Position numbers and translations under genes: made by a program. A stretch of 38,615 nucleotides of DNA from Amycolatopsis palatopharyngis (lineage in GTDB: Bacteria; Actinomycetota; Actinomycetes; Mycobacteriales; Pseudonocardiaceae): NCBI RefSeq assembly GCF_003385185.1, contig NZ_PQHZ01000054.1, positions 1-38,615 of the forward strand, in the 5' to 3' direction. Shown here in pieces: positions 1 to 7,375 of the stretch. The notes under the pieces are model-generated. The model saw only the letters and a program-made list of their open reading frames with translations. It made no database searches and was not told the origin of the DNA. Position 1 is the first letter of the stretch; the number at the start of each line of letters is the position of its first letter.

Positions 1-47
1 TTGTGGACGGCGCGGGGGGCGGGGCCCCCCGGGCCCCCACGGTGCGG

Positions 48-172
48 GCTCGCTCGGCGGGCGTCGGCGCCGGGAGCTCGATCTGCGGGCGTCGGGGGGG
101 GGGGCTCGCTCGGCGAGCGTCGAGGGCGGAGCTCGCTCTGCGAGCGTCGGGGCGTGGCTCGCTCCGCGAGCG
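48..172. repeat. 27-bp tandem array of GC-rich hairpins
   Basis: Five tandem units begin near 48, 76, 104, 131 and 157 (spacing 28, 28, 27, 26). Each carries a variant of GCTCGCTCNGCGAGCG, so each can fold as a small hairpin (GCTCGC/GCGAGC around a 3-nt loop). The first two units are degenerate (GCGGGCG), the last three are clean. There is no coding gene here; the forward frames through it are low-complexity Arg/Ala/Gly strings. The array may continue left of the window. Confidence 0.8.
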
Positions 173-223
173 GCGGGGCGGGGGGGACGTCTGCCGCCTG
201 CCGGAGGGGTGCCGCTTTATGTT

Positions 224-271
224 CCCAATGTGGCATTGGGGACGTTCAAGTTCCCCAATGCCACATTGGGG
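224..271. repeat. Pair of CCCCAATG/CATTGGGG hairpin repeats
   Basis: Two hairpin units lie 30 bp apart centre to centre: CCCAATG-TGG-CATTGGG at 224-240 and CCCCAATG-CCA-CATTGGGG at 253-271. The loops (TGG and CCA) are reverse complements, so the units are in opposite orientation. The pair begins 15 bp past the stop of the minus-strand gene at 286 and may act as its terminator. The same element recurs three times at 38517-38595. Confidence 0.85.
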
Positions 272-285
272 ACATGTTCTGCCGG

Positions 286-789
286 TTAGGTGCAGGCGTT
301 CTTCTTGGTGGATTCCAGGGCGAAGTCGGCTATCTGGTCGTTCTCGTCGAAGGCGAAGCGGTAGCGGGCGTCGGGGCGCCCCGCCACTCGCGCGTGGTAG
401 ACCCAGGACATCGGCGGCACCGTCGTCAACGCCGGATACGCGGCGCGCACCTCGGCCAGGCTCGAACCGATGCTGACCCCCTCCGGGGTGTGTGACTTCG
501 CCGTGCCGCCGATCATCACCACACCCTGTGCCGGATCGACGAAAACCCCGCTGCCGACGTTCGTCTGCCCCTCTCCCGGGCGCAGGTGGAACATGTGGCA
601 TCGCGTGTCCGCCTGCTTGTCCACGAGCAGTCCCGTGGCCTCCGCCGCCCGCTCCGGCTGGTGCAGCAGGAGTTGCTTGTAGCCGTCCGGACCGAGCGTC
701 CAGGGATCCTCCGCCTGCGCGGTGGCGGTGGCGGTGCCCACCAGGACCAGCGCGACCGACCCGGCGATCAACATCTTCCGCGTGCCCAT
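286..789 (-). CDS. Small secreted protein of unknown function
   Basis: A 167-residue protein that I do not recognise as a named family. The ATG at 789 is chosen because GGGGAG/GAGGA lies just upstream and a clean signal peptide follows: MGTRKM, a hydrophobic stretch, then an ATATAQA-ED type cleavage site near residue 27. Longer upstream starts would bury the signal. The mature part has a Cys near the middle and one at the C-terminus (NACT), which could pair. The second half contains GVSIGSSLAEVRAAYP, which resembles the 'IGxSxxEVRxxY' element of small envelope proteins in other actinobacteria. It is therefore probably extracytoplasmic. The neighbouring methyltransferase is on the same strand, 110 bp upstream. 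Function unknown. Confidence 0.75.
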   Translation of the reverse strand: MGTRKMLIAGSVALVLVGTATATAQAEDPWTLGPDGYKQLLLHQPERAAEATGLLVDKQADTRCHMFHLRPGEGQTNVGSGVFVDPAQGVVMIGGTAKSHTPEGVSIGSSLAEVRAAYPALTTVPPMSWVYHARVAGRPDARYRFAFDENDQIADFALESTKKNACT

Positions 790-899
790 CGTCCTCAGCT
801 CCCCGACTCGCGGCACCATCGGCGCCTCACTGCAAGGACGCCCCCGCGTGGGACAAGGTTGCTTTCCGACCCAGCTGACACAGACGCGGTGAACGGTTC

Positions 900-1631
900 T
901 CAGGCCCCCCGGGTCGCCACCAGTTCGGTCCAGCACTGGCTGAACTCCCCGCCGCCACCACGTGCCCAGCTCCATGCCGAACGGGCGGCACTGGCCAGCT
1001 GCGGGTTCGGGGCGCCCGGTGTCCGCAGTGCCTCGGCCAGCCCCGACTCGACCCGTTCCGCGAGCACCCGGTACTCCAGCCCTGGACGGTGCCGTGACCT
1101 CGCCCTGACGTCGCCGAACCCGGCTCGCTCGACGTGCTCCGCGACCCGCCTTCCGGCGAACGGATCCTCACCTCTCGCACGCAGCAACAGGAAATATCCA
1201 CGCAGGGCGGCGTCGACGTTCGCCGTCCTCGGCCGGAGCTTGGCCCGACTCCAGTCCGATGTGGATAGTGCGAGGGTGCCTCCCGGGCGGAGCACCCGGA
1301 ACAGTTCGGCCAGCAGGTCTCCCGGATCCTTCGTCCGCTCGATCAGGGCGTGCGCGAACACCACATCGAAGGCCGTGTCCTGCACAGGAAGCCGGAACGC
1401 TGCGCCGGCCGCGAAGTCCACAGTGGAAATTCCGCGCCTGCGCGCGACTCCACCCGCCCGGACGAGCCGCTCCGGTTCGGGGTCGACCCCGAGTACCTGG
1501 ACCGGATGGACAGCCGTACCGAAACCCAGCGTGACCGCGCCGAGCCCGCATCCTACGTCGAGCACCCGCATCCCCGGCCGCAGCAACGGCAGCACGAAAC
1601 CCGCGTCACCCGGCACGTCACCATCCAGCAC
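900..1631 (-). CDS. Class I SAM-dependent methyltransferase
   Basis: A 243-residue Rossmann-fold methyltransferase. Motif I (VLDVGCGLG) is at about residues 24-32. An acidic residue after the second strand (GVDPEPERL) is the expected ribose contact, and motif post-I/II lies around FDVVFAHALIE. The LFRVLRPGGTLAL segment is typical of the methyltransferase 11/UbiE type. The GTG at 1631 is chosen because longer versions run back through the start of the divergent peptidase gene and would be unlike the family. The start codons of the two genes are 34 bp apart, so their promoters must overlap. Substrate cannot be read from the sequence. The C-terminal third is Arg/Ala-rich and not conserved-looking. 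Confidence 0.8.
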   Translation of the reverse strand: MLDGDVPGDAGFVLPLLRPGMRVLDVGCGLGAVTLGFGTAVHPVQVLGVDPEPERLVRAGGVARRRGISTVDFAAGAAFRLPVQDTAFDVVFAHALIERTKDPGDLLAELFRVLRPGGTLALSTSDWSRAKLRPRTANVDAALRGYFLLLRARGEDPFAGRRVAEHVERAGFGDVRARSRHRPGLEYRVLAERVESGLAEALRTPGAPNPQLASAARSAWSWARGGGGEFSQCWTELVATRGA

Positions 1632-1665
1632 CCTGGTAACCCTACGGAAGTGGCAGGATCGTGGG

Positions 1666-3510
1666 GTGACCACGCAGCCAGTTACCCAGTACCCGCCCGC
1701 CCTGGTCCCCCAGCACCTTTTCGACGACTCAGCCGCGGAGGCCCGCTGGCGTGCACGTTTCCACGCCGCCCGCATGTCGGCGCCCGAATGGGCACTCGAC
1801 GCCGCGGAGGCCAACCTCTACGTCTCCAACGTCAGCGGGGTCTGGGAGGTCTACGCCTGGAACCGGACCACAGACGAGCACCGCAAGGTCACCGACCGGC
1901 CGAACGGCACGTTGCACTCCACGCTCTCGCCGGACGGCACGTGGATCTGGTGGTTCAACGACACCGACGGGGACGAGTTCGGCTCCTGGGTGCGCCAGCC
2001 CTTCACCGGCCCCGGCGAACCCGAGCCCGCGATCGCCGACGTCCCCGACGGCTACCCCGCCGGACTCGAGATCGGGCACGAACTCATCGCCATCGGCGTC
2101 TCCACCGACGAGGGCAGTGCGCTGTACGCCCACTCCGCCGGTAAGACGACCCGCTTCTACAGCACCGACGACGACGCATCGATCTCCGCGCTGTCCCGCG
2201 ACGAACGTCTGCTCGCCATCTCGCACTCCGAGCACGGTGACTCCCGGCACCCGGCGGTCCGCGTGCTCACGGCCACGGACTTCAGCACCGTCGTGGACAA
2301 GTGGGACGGCGAGGGCAAGGGCCTCGCCGCGCTGGAGTTCTCCCCGGTGCACGGCGACTCCCGGCTGCTCGTACTGCACGAGCGCAGGGGTCGTGAGGAG
2401 TTGCTGATCTGGGACGTCGACGCCGATGCCGAGACCGAACTGGATCTCGGCCTGCCCGGCGAGGTCGTCGCGACCTGGTACCCGGACGCCAGCGCGCTGC
2501 TCGTGGTGCACTTCCACCAGGGGCGCAGTTCACTGCATCGCTACGACCTCGCCACCGGCGCGCTGAGCGCGCTGGACACCCCACCGGGCCGGATCGGCGG
2601 TGCGGGGGTGCGCCCGGACGGGACGGTCGAGTACTCCTGGTCCAGCGCGGCCACTCCGCCGCTGATCCGCGCGCGGGCCCCGGAGGGCGAGGACCGGGTA
2701 CTGCTGCAGCCTCCCGGCGAACCCGCCCCTGGATCTGCGCCGGTGACCGACGCCTTCGTCGAGGGCGCCGGTGGGCAGATTCACGCGTTGGTGTCCCGCC
2801 CAGAAGGCGCTCCCGACGGCCCGCTGCCGACGCTGTTCAGCCTCCATGGCGGGCCGCACGCGGCGGACGAGGACCGCTTCTCCGCCTATCGCGCCGTTTG
2901 GCTGGACGCGGGCTTCGCGGTGGTGGAGGTGAACTACCGCGGCTCGACCGGCTACGGCTCCACCTGGCGCGATGCCATCGAGGGCAGGCCGGGATTGACC
3001 GAGCTCGAGGACGTCGCCGCCTTACACGACTGGGCGGTGAACAGCGGCCTCGCCGATCCGGAACGCTGCGTGGTCAACGGCGCGTCCTGGGGCGGTTACC
3101 TCAGCCTGCTGGCGCTGGGTACGCAGCCGGACCGGTGGGCAGGCGGGGTGGCAGGCGTGCCCGTCGCCGACTACGTCGCGGCCTACGAGGACGAGATGGA
3201 GCAGTTGCGCTCGTTCGACCGGGCGTTGTTCGGCGGTACTCCCGAGGACATTCCCGCCGTCTACGACGAGTGCTCGCCGATCACCTACGTGGAGGCGGTC
3301 AAGGCGCCCGTGCTCGTCCTCGCGGGGGACAACGACCCGCGATGCCCGATCCGGCAGATCGAGAACTACCTGAACCGTCTGGCCGCACGGAAGGTGCCGT
3401 TCGAGTTCTACCGCTACGACGCGGGCCACGGCTCACTCGTCATCGCGGAGACGGTCAACCAGGTGGCGATCGAGGTCTACTTCGCCCAGCGTGCCGTCGG
3501 CCTGCGCTGA
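1666..3510 (+). CDS. S9 family peptidase (acylaminoacyl/prolyl oligopeptidase type)
   Basis: A 614-residue cytosolic serine peptidase of the prolyl-oligopeptidase family. The N-terminal ~350 residues have repeated strand/turn units (SGVWEVYAWN, LSPDGTWIWWF, LSRDERLLAIS) of a beta-propeller. The C-terminal alpha/beta-hydrolase domain carries the triad Ser474 (GASWGGY), Asp557 (GDNDPR) and His588 (AGHGS), preceded by the SLHGGPH oxyanion region. The GTG at 1666 has AGGA 7 bp upstream. An in-frame extension back to 586 is antisense to the methyltransferase and is rejected. Probable role: clipping short or N-blocked peptides. No signal peptide is seen. It converges with dps, and a shared hairpin terminator lies between them. 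Confidence 0.93.
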   Translation: MTTQPVTQYPPALVPQHLFDDSAAEARWRARFHAARMSAPEWALDAAEANLYVSNVSGVWEVYAWNRTTDEHRKVTDRPNGTLHSTLSPDGTWIWWFNDTDGDEFGSWVRQPFTGPGEPEPAIADVPDGYPAGLEIGHELIAIGVSTDEGSALYAHSAGKTTRFYSTDDDASISALSRDERLLAISHSEHGDSRHPAVRVLTATDFSTVVDKWDGEGKGLAALEFSPVHGDSRLLVLHERRGREELLIWDVDADAETELDLGLPGEVVATWYPDASALLVVHFHQGRSSLHRYDLATGALSALDTPPGRIGGAGVRPDGTVEYSWSSAATPPLIRARAPEGEDRVLLQPPGEPAPGSAPVTDAFVEGAGGQIHALVSRPEGAPDGPLPTLFSLHGGPHAADEDRFSAYRAVWLDAGFAVVEVNYRGSTGYGSTWRDAIEGRPGLTELEDVAALHDWAVNSGLADPERCVVNGASWGGYLSLLALGTQPDRWAGGVAGVPVADYVAAYEDEMEQLRSFDRALFGGTPEDIPAVYDECSPITYVEAVKAPVLVLAGDNDPRCPIRQIENYLNRLAARKVPFEFYRYDAGHGSLVIAETVNQVAIEVYFAQRAVGLR

Positions 3511-3531
3511 ACATCCGGGCCGAACGCGCTA

Positions 3532-3569
3532 CACGGCCACTCCGGGGCATTGCCTCCTGAGTGGCCGTG
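3532..3569. terminator. Bidirectional hairpin between S9 peptidase and dps
   Basis: Perfect 11-bp inverted repeat CACGGCCACTC (3532-3542) / GAGTGGCCGTG (3559-3569) with a 16-nt loop. It lies between the stop codons of the two convergent genes. There is no clear T-run, as is usual for actinobacterial terminators. Confidence 0.75.
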
Positions 3570-3612
3570 GTGGCGCGGGCGTGCTGCTGGGCGTGGTGGC
3601 TGGGCGAGCCGA

Positions 3613-4089
3613 TCAGGCCTGCTGGGCCTGCCACATCCAGTGCGCCTGCTCCAGCTTGTCGGTGAGTTCGATGAGCAGGTCCTGGGTCACCAGGTCGCTC
3701 TTGTCCGTATCGTCGATACGCTTGCGCAGCCGCTGGATCAGATCGGCCAGGATGTCCACGATCGCGGAGACGGTCGCGTCGTCGGACTGCCAGTTGTCCG
3801 GGTATTCGGGCAGTCCGGAACTCTCCACCACGGTCTTCGACTTGCCGTTCGGTGAGACACCGATGGCGTTGGCGCGCTCGGCCACCTCGTCGGTGTAAGT
3901 GCGCGCGACGCTGACGAGCTCGTCGAGCTGGAGGTGAACGCTGCGGAAGTTCTTACCGACGACGTTCCAGTGGGCCTGCTTGGCGATCAGTGAAAGGTCG
4001 ATCAGGTCGACCAGCGTGGCCTGCAGGACGTTTCCGGTGACTTCCTTGTCGCTTTCGTTCAGCGGGCTCTTGATCGGCGAGTTGGCCAT
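3613..4089 (-). CDS. dps: Dps ferritin-like DNA-protection protein
   Basis: A 158-residue ferritin-like protein that oxidises Fe(II) with peroxide, stores the iron and coats DNA. The ferroxidase signature is present in the AKQAHWNVVGKNF helix and the following LQLDELVSVARTYTDEVAERA segment (His, Asp, Glu ligands at the dimer interface). Family length is about 155-185. The ATG at 4089 has GAGAGGA 8-9 bp upstream. It lies 44 bp downstream of ohr on the same strand. With the flavin reductase gene it forms a run of three oxidant-defence genes ending at the 3532-3569 hairpin, which suggests co-transcription. Confidence 0.95.
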   Translation of the reverse strand: MANSPIKSPLNESDKEVTGNVLQATLVDLIDLSLIAKQAHWNVVGKNFRSVHLQLDELVSVARTYTDEVAERANAIGVSPNGKSKTVVESSGLPEYPDNWQSDDATVSAIVDILADLIQRLRKRIDDTDKSDLVTQDLLIELTDKLEQAHWMWQAQQA

Positions 4090-4133
4090 CTTGCGCGTCC
4101 TCTCGAGTAGTGGTGGCCGGCGTCTTGTTCGGT

Positions 4134-4559
4134 TCAGGTGGTCGCGCTGACCTCGACTCGGATGTTTCCCCTGGTGGCGTTGGAGTAGGGGCACACCTGG
4201 TGGGCCTGGGCGACCAGCTCGTCGGCCTTGCCCTGTTCCATCCCGGGCAACACCGAGTTCAACGCCACGGTGAGGGCGAATCTGCCCGCCTCGGTCTTCC
4301 CGATTCCGACTCGCGCCGAGACACTCGACCCATCGACGTCCACGCCGGCCTGCTTCGCCACCTGGCGCAACGCGCCGTGGAAACACGCCGCGTATCCGGC
4401 GGCGAACAGCTGCTCGGGATTGGTGAACTCACCACCCGGCCCACCCATCTCCTGCGGGACCGCGAGTTTCTCGTCGATCTGACCGTCCGACGAGGTGACC
4501 TCGCCGTTGCGTCCGTCGCCACGCGCGGTCGCCTCGGCGGTGTACATCGCTTCGGCCAT
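4134..4559 (-). CDS. ohr: Organic hydroperoxide resistance protein Ohr
   Basis: A 141-residue OsmC/Ohr-family thiol peroxidase that reduces organic (fatty acid) hydroperoxides. Both redox cysteines sit where the Ohr branch has them: Cys59 in AACFHGAL and Cys123 in VCPYSNATRGN. The NPEQLFAAGYAAC block is diagnostic of Ohr rather than OsmC. The ATG at 4559 has GGGGAGGA upstream, about 10 bp away. It lies between the flavin reductase gene (82 bp upstream) and dps (44 bp downstream). The 82-bp gap holds two small hairpins (CCCAG-N4-CTGGG at 4610-4623 and GGTG-N5-CACC just beyond), so it may carry its own control. No OhrR gene is in the window. Confidence 0.95.
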   Translation of the reverse strand: MAEAMYTAEATARGDGRNGEVTSSDGQIDEKLAVPQEMGGPGGEFTNPEQLFAAGYAACFHGALRQVAKQAGVDVDGSSVSARVGIGKTEAGRFALTVALNSVLPGMEQGKADELVAQAHQVCPYSNATRGNIRVEVSATT

Positions 4560-4641
4560 GCTGGGCGTTCCTCCCCTGCTTCCGTCGGGCAGCACTTGAT
4601 CCCGGACTACCCAGAAGCCTGGGGTGTGAATCACCGCAGGT

Positions 4642-5214
4642 TCAGGACTGCCGCGTTCGGGCGAATTCGACGACCTGCCTGCCGATCAGCCGGAGGGTCT
4701 CCACGACGCGCTCCTCGGAAGCGCCACCGGCCTCGTCGAACTTGACCTCGGCGCTGTTCACCGCCCCGCCGAGCGGAGTCGGCCAGCCACGAAGTGCGTG
4801 GGTGATCGTGCGCAGCTGATCCAGCGTCGTGACCGCCGCCTGCCAGCCGTGCGCCACGGCGACCAGCCCAACGCCCCTGCCGTGCAGATACGGCCGCTCG
4901 TCAGGGCGCAGGTCCTCGACGTAGTCCAGCGCGTTCTTCACCAGGCCGGACAGAGCTCCGTGGTAGCCGGGGGAGACGACGATCAGCCCGTCGGCCGCGC
5001 GCACCGCCTCCACCAGTTCGGACGCCTCCGCCGATCGCTCGGGCACCATGACGTCGTAGAACGGCAGGGCGAGCTTGGCCCCGGTGAAAGCCGATGTGTT
5101 CGCGCCCATCTCCGCCGCACCGGCCAGCGCGATACTCAGTGCCCGTTCCGACTGCGAACCGTCCCTGAGTGAGCCACCGATACCGAGCACATTGATCGTG
5201 GAGGAAGAAGTCAC
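4642..5214 (-). CDS. NADPH-dependent FMN reductase / quinone reductase
   Basis: A 190-residue flavodoxin-like NAD(P)H:FMN reductase. The N-terminal GIGGSLRDGSQS loop binds the FMN phosphate. SPGYHGALSGLVKNALDYV is the characteristic flavin/dimer segment of this family. The GTG at 5214 has no separate SD, but a -10-like TAGCCT ends 6 bp before it, which fits a leaderless mRNA. Directly upstream is a SoxR-like operator in the promoter spacer. From memory, a homologous FMN reductase is a SoxR target in Streptomyces coelicolor. It probably detoxifies redox-cycling quinones or supplies reduced flavin. Likely first gene of a reductase-ohr-dps unit. Confidence 0.9.
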   Translation of the reverse strand: MTSSSTINVLGIGGSLRDGSQSERALSIALAGAAEMGANTSAFTGAKLALPFYDVMVPERSAEASELVEAVRAADGLIVVSPGYHGALSGLVKNALDYVEDLRPDERPYLHGRGVGLVAVAHGWQAAVTTLDQLRTITHALRGWPTPLGGAVNSAEVKFDEAGGASEERVVETLRLIGRQVVEFARTRQS

Positions 5215-5228
5215 CCCCCGAGGCTAGA

Positions 5229-5248
5229 CCCTCCAGTTAGGTTGAGGG
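5229..5248 (-). promoter_or_regulatory. SoxR/MerR-type operator in the flavin reductase promoter
   Basis: The plus strand reads CCCTCCAGTTAGGTTGAGGG. Its 18-bp core matches the Escherichia coli soxS SoxR box (CCTCAAGTTAACTTGAGG, from memory) at 15 of 18 positions. On the minus strand the -35-like TGGCCC (5251-5246) and the -10 TAGCCT (5226-5221) are 19 bp apart, the long spacer typical of MerR-family promoters, with the box filling it. The GTG start follows the -10 by 6 bp. Confidence 0.7.
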
Positions 5249-5292
5249 CCACGCCAGGAGACGGAGTTCTCGCTCACATCTGGCCCCGAAAC

Positions 5293-5306
5293 TTACTCAC
5301 GGGTAA
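5293..5306 (+). promoter_or_regulatory. Operator-like inverted repeat and promoter of the esterase gene
   Basis: TTACTCACGGGTAA is an inverted repeat (TTACYC/GRGTAA). If TTACTC is the -35, CATACG at 5316-5321 is a -10 at 17-bp spacing, 20 bp before the esterase ATG. The layout suggests a repressor site over the -35. The regulator is not identified; palindromes of this kind are common for TetR-family lipid regulators. Confidence 0.45.
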
Positions 5307-5340
5307 CCTCTGTGGCATACGTCCGCCACAGGAGGAACAC

Positions 5341-6399
5341 ATGTCGATACCGCTCCCGATCCGGGCGCAGGCCGCCGCCGCCCAGCTGCTCTACGCGCTT
5401 CCCCGGCCGCTGCGCAGGCTCATCGCTGGCGGGCCGATCCGGCTGGACGGGCAGGAACTCGCACTCGACGCCCAGCTCCTGCTGCGCATGCAACAACTCT
5501 CCGGCACGCAACTCGCCAAGGCGGACGTTGCCGCGTCCCGGGCCGAACTCGCCCTCAGCAGGCACCTGGTGAGCGGAAAACCGATCGAACCGGTCGGCAC
5601 CAGCGAGATCTCGATTCCGGCGCCACACGGCACCATCCCGGCGACGCTCTACACGCCCGAAGGGCTGGACTCGCCGTCCGGGCTGCTGGTCTTCTACCAC
5701 GGCGGCGGCTGGGTGATCGGCAACCGCGAGAGCCACGACAACACGGCCCGGTTCCTGGCGGACCGCGCGGGTGTGCGTGTCCTGTCGGTCGAGTACCGCC
5801 TGGCCCCGGAGGCCCCTTTTCCCGCGGCGCCGGACGACGCTCTCGCGGCTTTCGACTACGCATACGCGAAGGCGGGCGAACTCGGGGCGGACCCGGCCCG
5901 GATCGCCGTGGGCGGCGACAGTGCCGGCGGCAACCTGGCAGCCGTCGTGGCACAGGAAGCCACCCACAGAGGCGGCCCAGCGCCCGCCTTCCAGCTGCTG
6001 TTCTACCCGGCTGTCGACGCGAGCGTGCGGCGGCGTTCCAGGGAGTTGTTCGGTAACGGCTTCTTCCTCACCGACGAGAACATGACCTGGTTCCTCGACC
6101 ACTACGCCCCGGAGGGGATCGATCGCACCGACCCGCGTATGTCGCCCTTACTGACCGAGGACCTGACCGGCCTGCCGCCCGCATACATCGCCACCGCGGG
6201 CTTCGACCCGCTGCGCGACGAGGGCGAGACCTACGCTGAGCGGCTCGCGGAGGCCGGCGTGCCGGTGGCGTTGAGCAGGCATGCCGACCTGATCCACGGC
6301 TACGTGAACTTCCTCGGTATCGGCAGGCGCTTCACCGAGGCGACCGCCGAAGCCGCGGGCGCCCTCCGCGTCGGCCTCAGCCGGCGCGGACCCGGCTGA
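5341..6399 (+). CDS. HSL-family alpha/beta hydrolase (esterase/lipase)
   Basis: A 352-residue hormone-sensitive-lipase-type esterase. The oxyanion motif HGGGW is at 120-124 and the nucleophile Ser194 lies in GGDSAGGNLA. Asp289 (GFDPLRDEG) and His319 (LIHGYVNF) complete the triad. The ~90-residue N-terminal cap (RAQAAAAQLLYALPRPLRRL onward) resembles mycobacterial Lip-type enzymes acting on short to medium acyl esters. The ATG at 5341 has AGGAGG 6 bp upstream, the best SD in this part of the window. No signal peptide is apparent. It is transcribed divergently from the SoxR-box operon, and a palindromic operator overlaps its putative -35. It ends at a strong hairpin. Confidence 0.92.
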   Translation: MSIPLPIRAQAAAAQLLYALPRPLRRLIAGGPIRLDGQELALDAQLLLRMQQLSGTQLAKADVAASRAELALSRHLVSGKPIEPVGTSEISIPAPHGTIPATLYTPEGLDSPSGLLVFYHGGGWVIGNRESHDNTARFLADRAGVRVLSVEYRLAPEAPFPAAPDDALAAFDYAYAKAGELGADPARIAVGGDSAGGNLAAVVAQEATHRGGPAPAFQLLFYPAVDASVRRRSRELFGNGFFLTDENMTWFLDHYAPEGIDRTDPRMSPLLTEDLTGLPPAYIATAGFDPLRDEGETYAERLAEAGVPVALSRHADLIHGYVNFLGIGRRFTEATAEAAGALRVGLSRRGPG

Positions 6400-6422
6400 G
6401 GGCAGCGGCAGGGAACGCCGAA

Positions 6423-6464
6423 GCCGGGATCCGGCACACGAAGTTGATCGCGCCGGATCCCGGC
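6423..6464. terminator. Hairpin between esterase and secreted paralogue 1
   Basis: Perfect 13-bp inverted repeat GCCGGGATCCGGC (6423-6435) / GCCGGATCCCGGC (6452-6464) with a 16-nt loop between two convergent genes. Its arms share the GGATCCGGC/GGAATCCGGC character of the hairpin after paralogue 2, which suggests the two have a common origin. Confidence 0.8.
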
Positions 6465-6489
6465 CCCGCCCCGGTGATCGTTCGCTCCG

Positions 6490-6996
6490 CTAGGGCGCCG
6501 GAACTGGAATCGGAGGCACGGGCAGCGGGCCGAGCAGGCTGATCAGCAAGTTGGACAGCGTCTGCAGCAGGCTCTGCAGGAGCCCGTTCAACATGGTGAG
6601 GGGATCCGGCAGCGGCGGCAGTCCTGGTGGAGCGGGCACCTGCCGGGGTGCGGTGGCCGGGTCGGCGAGCACCCGGGCGTTCTCATCACGCTGGGTCTGG
6701 GCTTCGCCCGCGGTTTCCCGCGCCTCGGCCTGAATGACGTATGCCTCACCCGAGGAGAGGTCTCCCAGCAGCGGTTCGAGCCGCCTCAGCGCGTCCTTCG
6801 TGGAACTGACATCCCCGGCATACGCGGCCTCGGCCAGGCGGTCGCGCAACTCCAGCACAAGAGCGCCCGCGGCCTCTGTCCCCGACGTGCCCTTGCCGTT
6901 GTCCACGACGCTCGCCGACGCCATACCCGCCGCTGAAACCACCAGCATTGCACCGACAGCTATCGCGGCGATCGAGCGGGCGAATCTGCTTTTCAT
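6490..6996 (-). CDS. Secreted protein of unknown function, tandem paralogue 1
   Basis: A 168-residue exported protein that I do not recognise. It has a signal peptide (MKSRFARS, hydrophobic core, GMASA-S cleavage near residue 28) and then a ~70-residue, probably helical, charged domain (LELRDRLAEAAYAGDV, KDALRRLEPLLGDLS). Next come a Pro-rich linker (PGLPPLPDPL), a Leu-rich segment (LLQSLLQTLSNLLISLL) and a Pro-rich end (LPVPPIPVPAP). There are no cysteines and no LPxTG or second transmembrane anchor. The ATG has GGGAGG upstream. The gene at 7376-7888 is a clear paralogue, with the strongest identity in the middle domain and linker. The tail looks suited to membrane or wall contact, but that is inference. 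Confidence 0.85.
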   Translation of the reverse strand: MKSRFARSIAAIAVGAMLVVSAAGMASASVVDNGKGTSGTEAAGALVLELRDRLAEAAYAGDVSSTKDALRRLEPLLGDLSSGEAYVIQAEARETAGEAQTQRDENARVLADPATAPRQVPAPPGLPPLPDPLTMLNGLLQSLLQTLSNLLISLLGPLPVPPIPVPAP

Positions 6997-7306
6997 CCCT
7001 ACCTCCCGGCCTCCGGAAAAACTCCAGCGGCTTCAATCGATAGCAAGCGCGCCAAAGAAGCACCAGCCGTACACCGGCAAGGACGAATTACCCTACTCAC
7101 GTGGTGGATCCGAGATCGATTGGGCGAAATCACAAAGGATGAAGCAGGATCGGGCTTACGGGGTTAACGGGCACGAAAAAAACCGGCAGAGCGTCACTCA
7201 ACGTCCGCCGATCACTCCGCGACACTCGCCACTAACCCACAAGAATGCAGTCGTGGTTCTCACCAGCGGATCACCCACCCAGCTCGCGTGTCCCGGCTGT
7301 TGACCC
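6997..7306. other. Non-coding upstream region of paralogue 1
   Basis: No convincing gene. The first ~75 bp next to the ATG are clearly related to the region upstream of paralogue 2: a GGAGG-type SD, a TTTTTC run, then TGAAGCCG preceded by TATCGAT. The rest is lower in GC than the coding DNA around it and contains no recognisable motif. Confidence 0.5.
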
Positions 7307-7346
7307 GGCGGAATCCGGCGCGGCGGTGGCTGCGCCGGATTCCGCC
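7307..7346 (-). terminator. Strong hairpin after secreted paralogue 2
   Basis: Perfect 15-bp inverted repeat GGCGGAATCCGGCGC (7307-7321) / GCGCCGGATTCCGCC (7332-7346) with a 10-nt loop, 30 bp past the stop of the minus-strand gene. This is the most stable-looking simple terminator in the window. Confidence 0.85.
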
Positions 7347-7375
7347 TCTCCGCTGGAAAGGCGACCGGAACCTAC

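Noticed and set aside
586..1665. N-terminal extension of the S9 peptidase frame
   Set aside because: It runs antisense to the methyltransferase, is Ser/Arg/Pro-rich low complexity, and the GTG at 1666 has an SD.
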